From assembly GCF_001570425.1 (NCBI RefSeq), contig NZ_BCSX01000034.1, forward strand, positions 49,117 through 113,116: a stretch of DNA of 64,000 nt, given 5' to 3'. The first letter of the stretch is position 1. Every line of letters begins with the position of its first letter. Shown piece by piece: positions 37,976 to 46,259 of this stretch. The translations under genes were made by a program, and so were the position numbers. Below the pieces are notes generated by a model. That model searched no databases. It saw nothing but the letters and a program-made list of their open reading frames with translations, and had not been told where the DNA came from. The stretch is from Mycolicibacterium brisbanense (GTDB lineage Bacteria > Actinomycetota > Actinomycetes > Mycobacteriales > Mycobacteriaceae).

Positions 37976-39205
37976 ATGTCTACCTTTCTGTCGGGATCCG
38001 CCGGGATCACCCGCGGCGCGTCCACCGTGGCGAGCCGAGCTAAAACCGGAATGGTCGGAATGGCGGCTCTGCCGTTGACGATGTTCGGATTGGCACTTGG
38101 CGCGCCGTATGCGCACGCGCAAACCCAAACGGAGATCGATCAACACGTCAAGGAGTCACTGGTCTACATCTCGACCGAGTACTCCGGGCAGGTCTACGTC
38201 CCGGCGTCGGCCACCACCGACGGCCACGGCTTCTGGTCGAAAGTGATCAAGGCCGACTTCTCCTGCTCGGGGGTGATCGTGGATCCGGCCGGATACATCG
38301 CCACCGCGGGCCACTGTGTCGATCCCAACAACGCAGAGGTCAAGCAATCCATACTCACTCAGCTGTACTTGGATTCGGGCGAAGACATCGACACCGCAAC
38401 CAAGGACGCGGACAACGCCTTTTCCGAGGAATGGCAGATCGAGGGACAGCAGCCGGGTTCGCCCATCGATCGCAGCGTCGAGGTGATCCAGCCTGAAGGG
38501 CAGGGCCGCGTCATCGACCACTTCGTGACCGCCCAGGTCGTCGACTTCCAGAAGTTCGACGACGGGGACAACGCGTTGATCAAGGTCGCCAACCAGCCCG
38601 CGCTGCCTGCGTTGCCCGTCGCCGACAAGGCCCCCGCTCCGGGCACCGGCCTGACCTCGGCCGGATTCCCCGGTGACATCGGCGAGAACATGGACCCGTC
38701 GCGTCTGCAGGAACCCAGCTTCAAGGACGGCTCGGCCTCGAGCCAGCAGGTGACCCCGAGCGGCGCGGCGCGAACCGAGATCAGCGCCGCCATCTCCGGG
38801 GGCATGAGCGGGGGTCCGACAGTCGACAACACGACCGGCCAGGTGGTGGGGCTCAACGACTTCAGCCTCTCGGGGGAGAACCAGCCGTTCAACTTCGTCA
38901 CCGATGCCGCCGCGCTCCGGGCCTTCCTCGTCAAGAACAGTGTGCAGTTGGTGACCCCGGCCGCACCGGCGAAACCCTTCCCCTGGCTGTGGGTCGGGAT
39001 CGGTGGCGGACTGGCGGCGGTACTGCTCGTCGTCGCACCGGTGCTACTGGTGTTGCGGCGCAGGGCAAAACGACGCAACGTGCCGCCGGTCGACGCCGGC
39101 CAGATGCCGCAACCGGCACCGCAGCAGGCCGTCGCGCCCATGCCTCCGGTGGTCGCTGTCACCGAACCGCAAGTGGTCAGCCACAACCACGACCACGCGG
39201 CGTAA
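37976..39205 (+). CDS. Membrane-anchored, exported trypsin-like serine protease
   Basis: A 409-residue protein. Residues 1-48 form a long signal sequence ending AHA. The chymotrypsin-like triad is His113 (IATAGHCVD), Asp198 (DGDNALIKV) and Ser278 (SGGMSGGP). A single membrane helix (about 337-360, followed by RRRAKRR) anchors it, leaving a Pro/Gln-rich cytoplasmic tail that ends in His-rich NHDHAA. So the protease faces the cell exterior. RBS AAGGAG. Unlike MarP it has one helix at the C-terminal side rather than several at the N-terminus. Confidence 0.88.
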   Translation: MSTFLSGSAGITRGASTVASRAKTGMVGMAALPLTMFGLALGAPYAHAQTQTEIDQHVKESLVYISTEYSGQVYVPASATTDGHGFWSKVIKADFSCSGVIVDPAGYIATAGHCVDPNNAEVKQSILTQLYLDSGEDIDTATKDADNAFSEEWQIEGQQPGSPIDRSVEVIQPEGQGRVIDHFVTAQVVDFQKFDDGDNALIKVANQPALPALPVADKAPAPGTGLTSAGFPGDIGENMDPSRLQEPSFKDGSASSQQVTPSGAARTEISAAISGGMSGGPTVDNTTGQVVGLNDFSLSGENQPFNFVTDAAALRAFLVKNSVQLVTPAAPAKPFPWLWVGIGGGLAAVLLVVAPVLLVLRRRAKRRNVPPVDAGQMPQPAPQQAVAPMPPVVAVTEPQVVSHNHDHAA

Positions 39206-39229
39206 CCAGGTGTGAACCAGAGGACGCGC

Positions 39230-39290
39230 GCCGAAACTACGCTTTGTGGCCCGATTAGGGCAGCACGACGTCACAAAGCGTAGTTTCGGC
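39230..39290. repeat. Perfect 19-bp inverted repeat between convergent genes
   Basis: GCCGAAACTACGCTTTGTG (39230-39248) is matched exactly by its reverse complement at 39272-39290, around a 23-base loop. It is followed on the plus strand by GTGTCAGG. There is no T run. It can form a strong hairpin in both transcripts and belongs to a different sequence family from the GGCGTGTC palindromes. Confidence 0.85.
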
Positions 39291-39293
39291 GTG

Positions 39294-40064
39294 TCAGGTG
39301 AAGGCCGCGCGGAACGCTTCCAGCGCTACGACGCTGTCCCCGGACGCGTAGGCCTCCATGCCGATGGTTCCGGTATATCCGATGTCCCGCAATGCTTTTG
39401 CCACGGCAGGGTAATGAATCTCGCCGGTGCCCGGCTCGCACCGTCCGGGCACGTCGGCCACCTGGACCTCTCCGATCGCGGTGCCGGCCCTGCGGACGAG
39501 CTCGACGAGATTACCCTCGCCGATCTGGGCGTGATAGAGGTCGAGCATCATCTTGACATTGGGGTGCCCGACCGCTTCGATCAGGGCCAGCGTGTCCTTG
39601 GCGCGTGCCAGGGGTACCCCCGGATGGTCGACCACGGTGTTGAGGTTCTCCAGGCAGAAGGTCACGCCGGCGTCCCTGCCGAGTTCGCCGAGCGCTTCCA
39701 GGCCACGCTGCGCGGCGAGCCACATCTGACCGGTTGGGCGGTGCTGCGGGCGGGCGGCTCGGCCGTCGACGAGCTCGCCGGGGTGCACCACCAGAAGCGG
39801 AACGCCAAGCACCGCTGCGGTTTTGATGGCTTGCTCGGCGGTCCGCACCACTTCGCGAGCTCCCTCGCGATCGTAGAGATCGCCGTGCAGGTACCCCGTC
39901 ATCGACGAGAACCGGGCGCCCGTGGCGGCGAGCGCGTCGAGATCCTTGTCGTGAAAGCTCCAGATCTCCACGGCGAAACCGAGGTCCGCGATGCGTCGGG
40001 CACGCTCGGCGATGCCGAGATCGGTGAACACCATCTCGGCGCATACGGCCAGTTCGAAACTCAT
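39294..40064 (-). CDS. Hydroxypyruvate isomerase-like TIM-barrel protein
   Basis: A 256-residue sugar phosphate isomerase/epimerase. 'VTFCLENLNTVVDHPG' (metal Glu), 'VKMMLDLYHAQIGEGN' (Asp/His) and 'TIGMEAY' (Glu) are the metal ligands, an arrangement typical of hydroxypyruvate isomerase (Hyi) and OtnI. ATG overlaps the stop of the upstream dehydrogenase by four bases (ATGA), so the pair are coupled. It probably isomerises the keto product made by that dehydrogenase. Confidence 0.83.
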   Translation of the reverse strand: MSFELAVCAEMVFTDLGIAERARRIADLGFAVEIWSFHDKDLDALAATGARFSSMTGYLHGDLYDREGAREVVRTAEQAIKTAAVLGVPLLVVHPGELVDGRAARPQHRPTGQMWLAAQRGLEALGELGRDAGVTFCLENLNTVVDHPGVPLARAKDTLALIEAVGHPNVKMMLDLYHAQIGEGNLVELVRRAGTAIGEVQVADVPGRCEPGTGEIHYPAVAKALRDIGYTGTIGMEAYASGDSVVALEAFRAAFT

Positions 40065-41035
40065 GCGGTGACCGCCTCGGTGAGTGCCACGGGGGCGCCG
40101 GTGCGTACGGATTCTGCTGCTGCCAAAGCGGTTTCGAGTGCGACACGGGCGTCGTGGCCGGTGACGGAGGGGGCGGCGCCTGCGGCGATGCTGTCGACGA
40201 AGTGGGCGAATTGAGCGACGTAGGCATCGTGGAAGAGCTCGGTGTTGAGCTTGCCTGCCTGGGCCGGCTCGCGCCCGGCCAGCAGTACGCCGTTGGAGCC
40301 GAAGATCTCTCCGCGCACGTCGTAGCCGTACACCGCCTGGAAACTGGCCTCGGCAATGCCGAACGCGCCGTTGTCGAAACGCAGCTGGACCACCGAAGTG
40401 TCCAGGAACCCGGCGTCGGCGAACTGTGGATGGATCAGCGCGGCGGCCTGTGCGTACACCTCGGTGACCCGGGCGCCGGGATTGAGCCAGCACAGCGTGT
40501 CGAAGTCGTGGATCAGGGTCTCGTTGAAGATCGTCCACGGTTTCACCCGCGCCGCCACGTCGGCGGTGATTCCGGGGTCGCGGGTCAGTGAACGCAGCAA
40601 CTGTGGTGTGCCGATGTCGCCCGCCGTGACGGCCTCGTGGGCGGTGGCGAAGTCGCTTGCGAAGCGACGGTTGAACCCCACCTGCAGTGCCACGCCGGCG
40701 GTCTCGGCGGCGCGGATCGCCCGGTCGGCGTCATCGAGGGTCAGTGCCATCGGCTTCTCGCAGAACACGTGCTTGCCGGCCTGCGCGGTGGCGACCACGA
40801 GATCGGTGTGGGTGGCGGCGGGGGAGCTGATGACGATGGCGTCGATGGTCGGGTCGGCGATCAGCTCGGTCGGGTCGGCGTAGGTCCGTGGCGCTCCAAT
40901 CGACTGTGCCGCTTGGATGTTCGGATCGGCGACGGCGACCAGGGACGCGCCGGGTACCCGGCAGGCAAGTGACTCGGCGTGAAACCGCCCGATCCATCCG
41001 GTGCCGATCAGGCCGAAGCGAATGGGGTTTGACAT
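40061..41035 (-). CDS. Gfo/Idh/MocA-family dehydrogenase
   Basis: A 324-residue NAD(P)-dependent oxidoreductase. Rossmann motif FGLIGTGWIGRFHAESL; 'FCEKPMALTLDDADRAI' supplies the catalytic Lys; 'VGFNRRFASDFATAH' and 'NETLIHDFDTLCWLNPGARV' (active-site Asp/His) are as in inositol 2-dehydrogenases. Possible substrates are inositol isomers or sugars. It is the first gene of a two-gene operon under a LacI-type operator (41053-41066), divergent from the lacI gene. Confidence 0.88.
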   Translation of the reverse strand: MSNPIRFGLIGTGWIGRFHAESLACRVPGASLVAVADPNIQAAQSIGAPRTYADPTELIADPTIDAIVISSPAATHTDLVVATAQAGKHVFCEKPMALTLDDADRAIRAAETAGVALQVGFNRRFASDFATAHEAVTAGDIGTPQLLRSLTRDPGITADVAARVKPWTIFNETLIHDFDTLCWLNPGARVTEVYAQAAALIHPQFADAGFLDTSVVQLRFDNGAFGIAEASFQAVYGYDVRGEIFGSNGVLLAGREPAQAGKLNTELFHDAYVAQFAHFVDSIAAGAAPSVTGHDARVALETALAAAESVRTGAPVALTEAVTA

Positions 41036-41052
41036 GGTGGACTCCTGAGCGA

Positions 41053-41066
41053 CTAGAACGTTCTAG
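41053..41066. promoter_or_regulatory. LacI-type operator 1
   Basis: CTAGAACGTTCTAG is a perfect 14-bp palindrome 17 bases before the start of the dehydrogenase gene on the minus strand. An identical copy lies exactly 60 bases away, close to six helical turns. Confidence 0.85.
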
Positions 41067-41112
41067 AACTGTGACGAGTAAAACCTGTGTCGGCAGGTTC
41101 GTCAAGAAATTG

Positions 41113-41129
41113 CTAGAACGTTCTAGACT
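41113..41129. promoter_or_regulatory. LacI-type operator 2 overlapping a leaderless -10 box
   Basis: CTAGAACGTTCTAG at 41113-41126 overlaps TAGACT at 41124-41129, which lies 6 bases before the lacI ATG. No ribosome site precedes that ATG, so the transcript probably begins at it. Binding here would block the regulator's own promoter. Confidence 0.8.
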
Positions 41130-41135
41130 GTCGCC

Positions 41136-42119
41136 ATGCGGGATCGACCCACGTTGCAGGACGTCGCCGAGCGGGCCGGGGTATCCCGGGCCCTGGTGTC
41201 CATCGTGATGCGCGACGTGCCGGGTGCGAGCGAGGCCACCCGGGCTCGGGTGCGTCAGGCTGCCGACGAGATCGGGTACCGACCGGATCCGCGGGCCCGG
41301 TTGCTGCGCTCGCAGCGCTCCAACCTGCTCGGCGTGGTGTTCACTGCGGGACAGGAATTCCATGCCGGGCTGGTCGACGGGGTGTACTGCGCTGCCGAGG
41401 CGCACGGTTACGACGTGCTGCTCAGCTGTGTCACCCCGCACCACGGGGAAGCCAAGGCCGTCGGGACGCTGCTCGACGACCGCTGCGAGGCACTTCTTTT
41501 GATCGGCAGCGAGTTGCCTGTGCGCGACCTCTCCGATCTCGATGACCGGCTGCCGGTGGTGGCGTTGGCGCGCAAGGTGCGCGGCGTGGACGCGGTGCGC
41601 AGCGATGACGTGGTAGGCGCCGGCCTGGCGGTGGATCACCTCGCCGAATTCGGGCATATCGCCATCACCTACCTCGACGGTGGCCGGGCGCCCGGGGCTG
41701 CCGAACGGCGTAAGGGTGTCCGCCGAGCGGCTGCGGCGGCCGGTGTCACGGTCACGACCGTCGAAGGTGGCATCACCGAACAAGCTGGAGCAGCCGCCGC
41801 GACGGCCCTCCTCGGCGCTGGATCACTGCTACCCACAGCGGTTTTCGCGTTCAACGATCGCTGCGCGCTCGGCTTCGTCGACGTCGCCATACGCGCGGGT
41901 ATATCAGTGCCGCAAGAGGTTTCGGTCGTCGGCTACGACGACAGCCCGTTGGCCGGCCTGGCCCACGTGGACCTGACCACCGTCGGGCAGGACACCGCTC
42001 AACTTGCCGAACTCGCCGTGAGCCGCGCGGTCGAACGCATTGACACGACGAGCGACCGAGTCGACATGGTATGTGAGCCCAAGCTGGTCGTGCGCGGCTC
42101 CACTGCACCGCCGCGGTGA
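41136..42119 (+). CDS. LacI-family regulator
   Basis: A 327-residue repressor. Helix-turn-helix and hinge at 1-60 (TLQDVAERAGVSRALVSIVMRD; 'ADEIGYRPDPRARLLRSQRS'), followed by a periplasmic-binding-like sensor with 'VVFTAGQEFHAGLVDGVYCAA', 'FNDRCALGFVDVAIRAGISVPQEVSVVGYDDSPLA' and 'LTTVGQDTAQLAELAVSR'. Two palindromic operators between it and the divergent dehydrogenase operon make autoregulation and local control likely. The ligand is unknown. Confidence 0.92.
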   Translation: MRDRPTLQDVAERAGVSRALVSIVMRDVPGASEATRARVRQAADEIGYRPDPRARLLRSQRSNLLGVVFTAGQEFHAGLVDGVYCAAEAHGYDVLLSCVTPHHGEAKAVGTLLDDRCEALLLIGSELPVRDLSDLDDRLPVVALARKVRGVDAVRSDDVVGAGLAVDHLAEFGHIAITYLDGGRAPGAAERRKGVRRAAAAAGVTVTTVEGGITEQAGAAAATALLGAGSLLPTAVFAFNDRCALGFVDVAIRAGISVPQEVSVVGYDDSPLAGLAHVDLTTVGQDTAQLAELAVSRAVERIDTTSDRVDMVCEPKLVVRGSTAPPR

Positions 42120-42250
42120 GCTGGCGGGGCTTCCGGGCCCGCGCAGCTGACGCGCGCACACCGCAGTGGCTCCATGTTCCGAGTCTGGGTTGACAAAACT
42201 ATACTCAGCGGGTGATGGTGTTCTGACACGCACCGGCACCGGAGGGCAGC

Positions 42251-42385
42251 ATGGCATCGCTCGACGACATCGTGAATGCAACTGGCGGACTTGACTGTTG
42301 GCAAGCCGGCCAACGGGTGCTGGGCACGCTGCGTTTCACCGACCTGCGCGCGACATCCCGTGACTCCTCGACCGCGGCGCGATAA
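42251..42385 (+). pseudogene. Short ORF (44 residues), probable truncated remnant
   Basis: ATG at 42251 directly follows GGAGGGCAGC and the frame stops at 42383-42385. The product starts MASLDDIVNATGGLDCWQAG, which resembles the beginning of larger conserved actinobacterial proteins I recall (a 'ivdatGGLd.W' opening), but breaks off after 30 or so residues. Upstream TTGACA (42190-42195) and TATACT (42200-42205) are promoter-like. Read as a broken gene; a short leader peptide for the next gene is the alternative. Confidence 0.4.
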
Positions 42386-42423
42386 CTCAGCCAATCCGAT
42401 GGCTTTACTCAAAGGAGAATCCC

Positions 42424-43407
42424 GTGCAGCATCTGGTACTGACCGAATTCGGAGAGCCCGAGGAGTCCGTTCAGCTGGTCGACGGCGCTGATCCGGCTCC
42501 GGGGCCGGGGGACGTGGTGGTGCGGATGGAAGCCGCGGCGATCAATCCCTCGGATCTGCTGTTGATTGCGGGACGCTACCTGGCGCGCCCCGCCCTGCCC
42601 GCCACCGTCGGCGCCGAGGGTGTTGGCATCGTCGAGGCGACGGGGCCAGGCGTGGACGGCGCTCTCGTCGGACGGCGGGTCATCGTCCTGCCCACCTTCA
42701 AGTACGGCACATGGTCGCAGAAAGTGGTTGCGGCCCAGGATGATGTCGTCGTGGTGCCGGGGCAGGATCCTGCACAATTGGCGATGTTGTCCATCAACCC
42801 GGTGACCGCCCACCTGTTGCTGGAGAAGATCACCAGCCTGGAGATCGGGGACTGGGTGGGGCAGACCGCCGCCAACTCCGCAGTCGGTCAGCACGTGATC
42901 ACGCTGGCCAAGCGCCGTGGCATCAAGACACTCAACGTCGTTCGGCGCGCCGATGCCGTCGACGACGTCCGCCGCGCCGGCGCAGATGTCGTGTTGGTCA
43001 GCGGACCGGATCTAGCGGCAGACATCACCAGGGAACTGGGCGAGGAGAAGCTGCGCCTGGTACTCGACCCACTGGGTGGTACGGCCGTGGCCCCGCTGAC
43101 CTCCGCGCTGGGATTCGGCGGGTCCGTCGTCAGCTACGGCAGCCTGACCGGAGCGCCGGCGGGTTTGACGTCGGCCGACCTGTTTCAGCGCGAACTCCGC
43201 CACACCGGGTTCTGGCTCGGCAACTGGTATTTCCGGTCACCGACCCGAGAGATCAGGGCCGTGCTGGGCCACTTGGCCACCCTGGTGGCCGACGGCCAAC
43301 TCCACGTTCCCGTCGAAGCGACTTACCAGCTGAGCGACTATCGCAAAGCCTTTCAGCACGCTCAGACAACGCAACGCGGCGGGAAAGTCCTGTTCGCGTT
43401 CAACTGA
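42424..43407 (+). CDS. Zinc-free medium-chain alcohol dehydrogenase/quinone (enoyl) reductase
   Basis: A 327-residue MDR-superfamily protein of the 2-enoyl thioester reductase branch. 'AAINPSDLLLIAGRY' and 'PATVGAEGVGIVEATG' form the catalytic-domain core, without the Cys/His zinc ligands of alcohol dehydrogenases. 'SINPVTAHLLLEKI' and 'GQTAANSAVGQHVITLAKRRGIKTLNVVRR' match the NADPH-binding region of ETR1. GTG start with AAAGGAG 7 bases upstream. It lies 31 bases before an NmrA-like gene, probably one operon. Confidence 0.87.
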   Translation: MQHLVLTEFGEPEESVQLVDGADPAPGPGDVVVRMEAAAINPSDLLLIAGRYLARPALPATVGAEGVGIVEATGPGVDGALVGRRVIVLPTFKYGTWSQKVVAAQDDVVVVPGQDPAQLAMLSINPVTAHLLLEKITSLEIGDWVGQTAANSAVGQHVITLAKRRGIKTLNVVRRADAVDDVRRAGADVVLVSGPDLAADITRELGEEKLRLVLDPLGGTAVAPLTSALGFGGSVVSYGSLTGAPAGLTSADLFQRELRHTGFWLGNWYFRSPTREIRAVLGHLATLVADGQLHVPVEATYQLSDYRKAFQHAQTTQRGGKVLFAFN

Positions 43408-43438
43408 CACGGCACCATCACGACGAGAGGAACACACC

Positions 43439-44377
43439 TTGACCGCCACCACGGGAACGGCCAACCCGATCCTTGTCACCGGCGCCACCGGGCGTCACGG
43501 CAACACCGGGGAACACCTGGTACGCCGACTCCGCGAGGCGGGCCACCCGGTCCGGATCCTGGCCCGCCGGCGCACCGAGCGAACCGAGCAGCTCGCGGCG
43601 TTGGGCGCCGAGATCGCGGTGGGCGACCTCCATGATCGCCGCACCCTGGTACCGGCCCTCGCCGATGTCGACTTGGCCTACTTCACCTATCCGATCGACT
43701 CCGGCGTGGTCACCGCGGCGTCGAACTACGCTGCCGCCGTGCGGGAAGTGGGCCGCTCACCGCGCACCGTGGTGATGTCGATGGGGGCCGCACATCCGGA
43801 CAGCCCGTCGAATCTGGGTCGCGCCCAGTGGCTGGCCGAGCAAGTTCTGGACTGGGCCGGCCTCGATCTGTTGATCCTGCGGGTCGCGGCCTTGTTCCAC
43901 GAGAATCTGGTTGTCCTGCACAGTCGTTCGGTCCGGGAGGACGGGGTCATCCGCAACTCGTTCGGCACGGGGAAGATCCCGTGGATCAGCGGGGCTGACG
44001 CCGCGGAGCTGGCGCTGGCCGCCCTACTGCACCCTGAACGGTTCACCGACACCGTCTACTTGGCGAAAGGCTCCGAGGAGCACAGTCACGTCGAGATCGC
44101 CGATCTGCTCACCGAATCCTCGGCAGGCACGATCCGCTACGAGCCCATCAGCCAGGACCAGTGGCGTGACGAACTGCTGGCGCTGTCCCGAACAGCGGAT
44201 GCCGGCGCGGTCAATACCGCTATGGCGCAGCATATTTCGGCGGTGGGTCAGATGGTGGCCCAGAGCGGCCGGAGCCTTCCGGCCGATCCGGATGCTCTCC
44301 GTGCGCTCACCGGTCGGGAGCCGGCCACCATACGGGAATTCCTGCTGAGCAATCGGGAGGCGTTCGCGACCACCTAG
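43439..44377 (+). CDS. NmrA-like NAD(P)-binding protein
   Basis: A 312-residue atypical short-chain dehydrogenase. The N-terminal motif 'ILVTGATGRHGNTGEHLVRRLREAG' has the NmrA-type GxxGxxG pattern, and 'VRILARRRTERTEQLAALGAEIAVGDLHD' binds the cofactor phosphate. There is no obvious catalytic YxxxK, so it could be an NADPH-quinone oxidoreductase (QorB-like) or a redox sensor. Start TTG at 43439 has GAGAGGAA upstream. Its stop overlaps the stop of the convergent dehydrogenase by four bases. Confidence 0.82.
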   Translation: MTATTGTANPILVTGATGRHGNTGEHLVRRLREAGHPVRILARRRTERTEQLAALGAEIAVGDLHDRRTLVPALADVDLAYFTYPIDSGVVTAASNYAAAVREVGRSPRTVVMSMGAAHPDSPSNLGRAQWLAEQVLDWAGLDLLILRVAALFHENLVVLHSRSVREDGVIRNSFGTGKIPWISGADAAELALAALLHPERFTDTVYLAKGSEEHSHVEIADLLTESSAGTIRYEPISQDQWRDELLALSRTADAGAVNTAMAQHISAVGQMVAQSGRSLPADPDALRALTGREPATIREFLLSNREAFATT

Positions 44378-45357
44378 CGCACCGGCAAGCCCGCCGCCCG
44401 GTACACCGCATCGACAGTAGCCATATTGGCCACCGCGTCGTCGGTGCCGAACGGCAATGGTGTGCCGTGCTCGACGTGCGCGGTGAACGCTTCCAATTGG
44501 TAGCTGTAACTCGGCCGGGTGCCCAGATGCTTCACGGTGGTGCCGGCGGCGGTGGTGACCGACAGTCGGTCGTCTTCGGCGGGATGGATGAAATCGTGCA
44601 CAAACGCGTCACCGTCGGTGCCGGTGATGCGCAACGTGAACGAATAGTTCTCGGCCACCATCGAATTCGTCGACAGGCCACGGGCGCCGCCCGGGAACGA
44701 AAACTCGGCGGCGCAGCGCGCGTCGACGCCGGGACAGCGCTGCTCGGCGTGTGCCTGCACCACCGAGGGCGCACCCGCCACGCCAGGCACGCCAAGGCGC
44801 CCGAGGGTCCGCATGATGTGCACGGCGTAGCAGCCCAGGTCCATGACCGCCCCACCGGCCAGCTCCAGGGACCAACGCGGGTCGTCGGGAGTTGGCGCCG
44901 GCATCGCCATCCGGACCTCGACGGAGCGGATCTCGCCGAGCGTGCCGTCGGCCGCCAGGCCGAACGCGGTTTGCGTCACCGGGTGGAACGCGTAGTGAAA
45001 TCCCTCCAGCACGGGGATCCCGGCCGCCTGTGCAGCGTCGGCGACCCACCGTGCCTCGGCCTGGTTGCGGGCGAACGGCTTTTCGCTGAGCACCGGCTTG
45101 CCTGCCGCGATCGCCGCCAGATTCCACGGTGCGTGTAACGCGTTGGCCAGCGGGTTGTAGATCATGTCGACCTCGGCGTCGTCGATCACGTCCTTGTACG
45201 AGTCGAGTGTGCGTTCGACGCCGTACTTGTCGGCGAAGGCCTCGGCGCGGCCGCGGTCCCGGGCAGCCACGGCCACCAGCCGGTGACCGAGTTCGGCCGC
45301 GGGACCGACGATCGCCAACTCCGCGATCCGGGAAGCGCCCAGAACGCCGATCCTCAT
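44374..45357 (-). CDS. Gfo/Idh/MocA-family dehydrogenase (last gene of the dioxygenase operon)
   Basis: A 327-residue oxidoreductase. 'IGVLGASRIAELAIVGPA' is the nucleotide motif, 'LSEKPFARNQAEARWVADAA' the catalytic Lys region and 'FHYAFHPVTQTAF' the following conserved stretch. 'GGAVMDLGCYAVHIMRTL' replaces the usual active-site segment and resembles trans-1,2-dihydrobenzene-diol or glucose-fructose oxidoreductase-like enzymes more than inositol dehydrogenase. ATGA overlap with the preceding gene. An open frame upstream is antisense-like shadow and is not used. Confidence 0.86.
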   Translation of the reverse strand: MRIGVLGASRIAELAIVGPAAELGHRLVAVAARDRGRAEAFADKYGVERTLDSYKDVIDDAEVDMIYNPLANALHAPWNLAAIAAGKPVLSEKPFARNQAEARWVADAAQAAGIPVLEGFHYAFHPVTQTAFGLAADGTLGEIRSVEVRMAMPAPTPDDPRWSLELAGGAVMDLGCYAVHIMRTLGRLGVPGVAGAPSVVQAHAEQRCPGVDARCAAEFSFPGGARGLSTNSMVAENYSFTLRITGTDGDAFVHDFIHPAEDDRLSVTTAAGTTVKHLGTRPSYSYQLEAFTAHVEHGTPLPFGTDDAVANMATVDAVYRAAGLPVR

Positions 45358-46259
45358 GCCGTCACGGATTTGAGGTACGCGACGCTGGTGCGCACATCGC
45401 GGACCGGTCCCTCGTCGGTCGGTTCGCCGTCGAGGATGGTGTCCTGCTCCATGACGAACCAGCCGTCGAACCCGTTGTTCCGCAACACCGAAACGATTCC
45501 GGCGATGTCGATGTCCCCGGTGCCCAACGGCGTGTACATGCCTGCGCGCACCGCGTCGGTGTAGGTGAGCTCGCCCGATTGCACGCGGGCGGCCAGGGCG
45601 GCGTCGACATCCTTGAGGTGCGTGTGCTTGACGCGGTGCGGCACGGATTTCGCCAACTCGAGCGGGTCGGTTCCGCCGATCAGCAGATGGCCCGTGTCCA
45701 AGCACAGCGGGATGGCTGAGCCGGCGAGCACGCGGTCGACGTCGCTGCGGGTCTCCACCATGGTCCCGACATGCGGGTGCAGCACCGCGAGCAGGCCTGC
45801 CGCGGCAGCCAGGTCCGAGAGCCGGTCCAGATTGGCCAGCAGGGTGGCCCACTGGTCGTCGTCGAGTACCGGTCGCGAGTCGTAGCCGTCGGCTCCGGTG
45901 GCAGCGGCCAGCACCACGACACCCGCACCGGCCGCCCGCAAGGAGGCCACCGGCCCGGCCAGATCGTCTGCCGGGTCGTGGCTCGCGTCGTGCAGCACCA
46001 CGGGGACGAATCCGCCGACGCACGAAAGGCCCTGTGCATCAAGGACAGCGGTCAGCTCGGCCGGATCGGCGGGCAGAAATCCGTCGGGTCCCAGCTCCGT
46101 CGCGCTCAGCCCGGCGCCGCGCATCTCGGCCAACACCCGGTCGCGGTGCAGCTGATGGCCCCATCCGGGAACCTCGCAGACGCCCCACGAGATCGGCGCT
46201 CCCGCTACTTTGATCCCCCGGTTGCTTCGCTCCTGCCCGCCGGTCTTGATCGCGCTCAT
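45354..46259 (-). CDS. IolE-like TIM-barrel isomerase/dehydratase
   Basis: A 301-residue AP2Ec-fold protein related to IolE: 'VAGAPISWGVCEVPGWG' at the start parallels the 'SAPDSWGVW' of the IolE at 22464. Metal-site segments are 'AVLHPHVGTMVETRSDVDRVL', 'LCLDTGHLLIGGTDPLEL', 'HTHLKDVD' and 'FVMEQDTI'. Likely a keto-inositol dehydratase or isomerase for a different polyol. It is coupled by ATGA overlaps on both sides. Confidence 0.85.
   Translation of the reverse strand: MSAIKTGGQERSNRGIKVAGAPISWGVCEVPGWGHQLHRDRVLAEMRGAGLSATELGPDGFLPADPAELTAVLDAQGLSCVGGFVPVVLHDASHDPADDLAGPVASLRAAGAGVVVLAAATGADGYDSRPVLDDDQWATLLANLDRLSDLAAAAGLLAVLHPHVGTMVETRSDVDRVLAGSAIPLCLDTGHLLIGGTDPLELAKSVPHRVKHTHLKDVDAALAARVQSGELTYTDAVRAGMYTPLGTGDIDIAGIVSVLRNNGFDGWFVMEQDTILDGEPTDEGPVRDVRTSVAYLKSVTA

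Noticed and set aside
45358..46023. N-terminal extension of the dehydrogenase ending at 44374
   Set aside because: It overlaps the TIM-barrel gene in another frame and is Arg/Gly-rich; the Rossmann motif begins right after ATG 45357.
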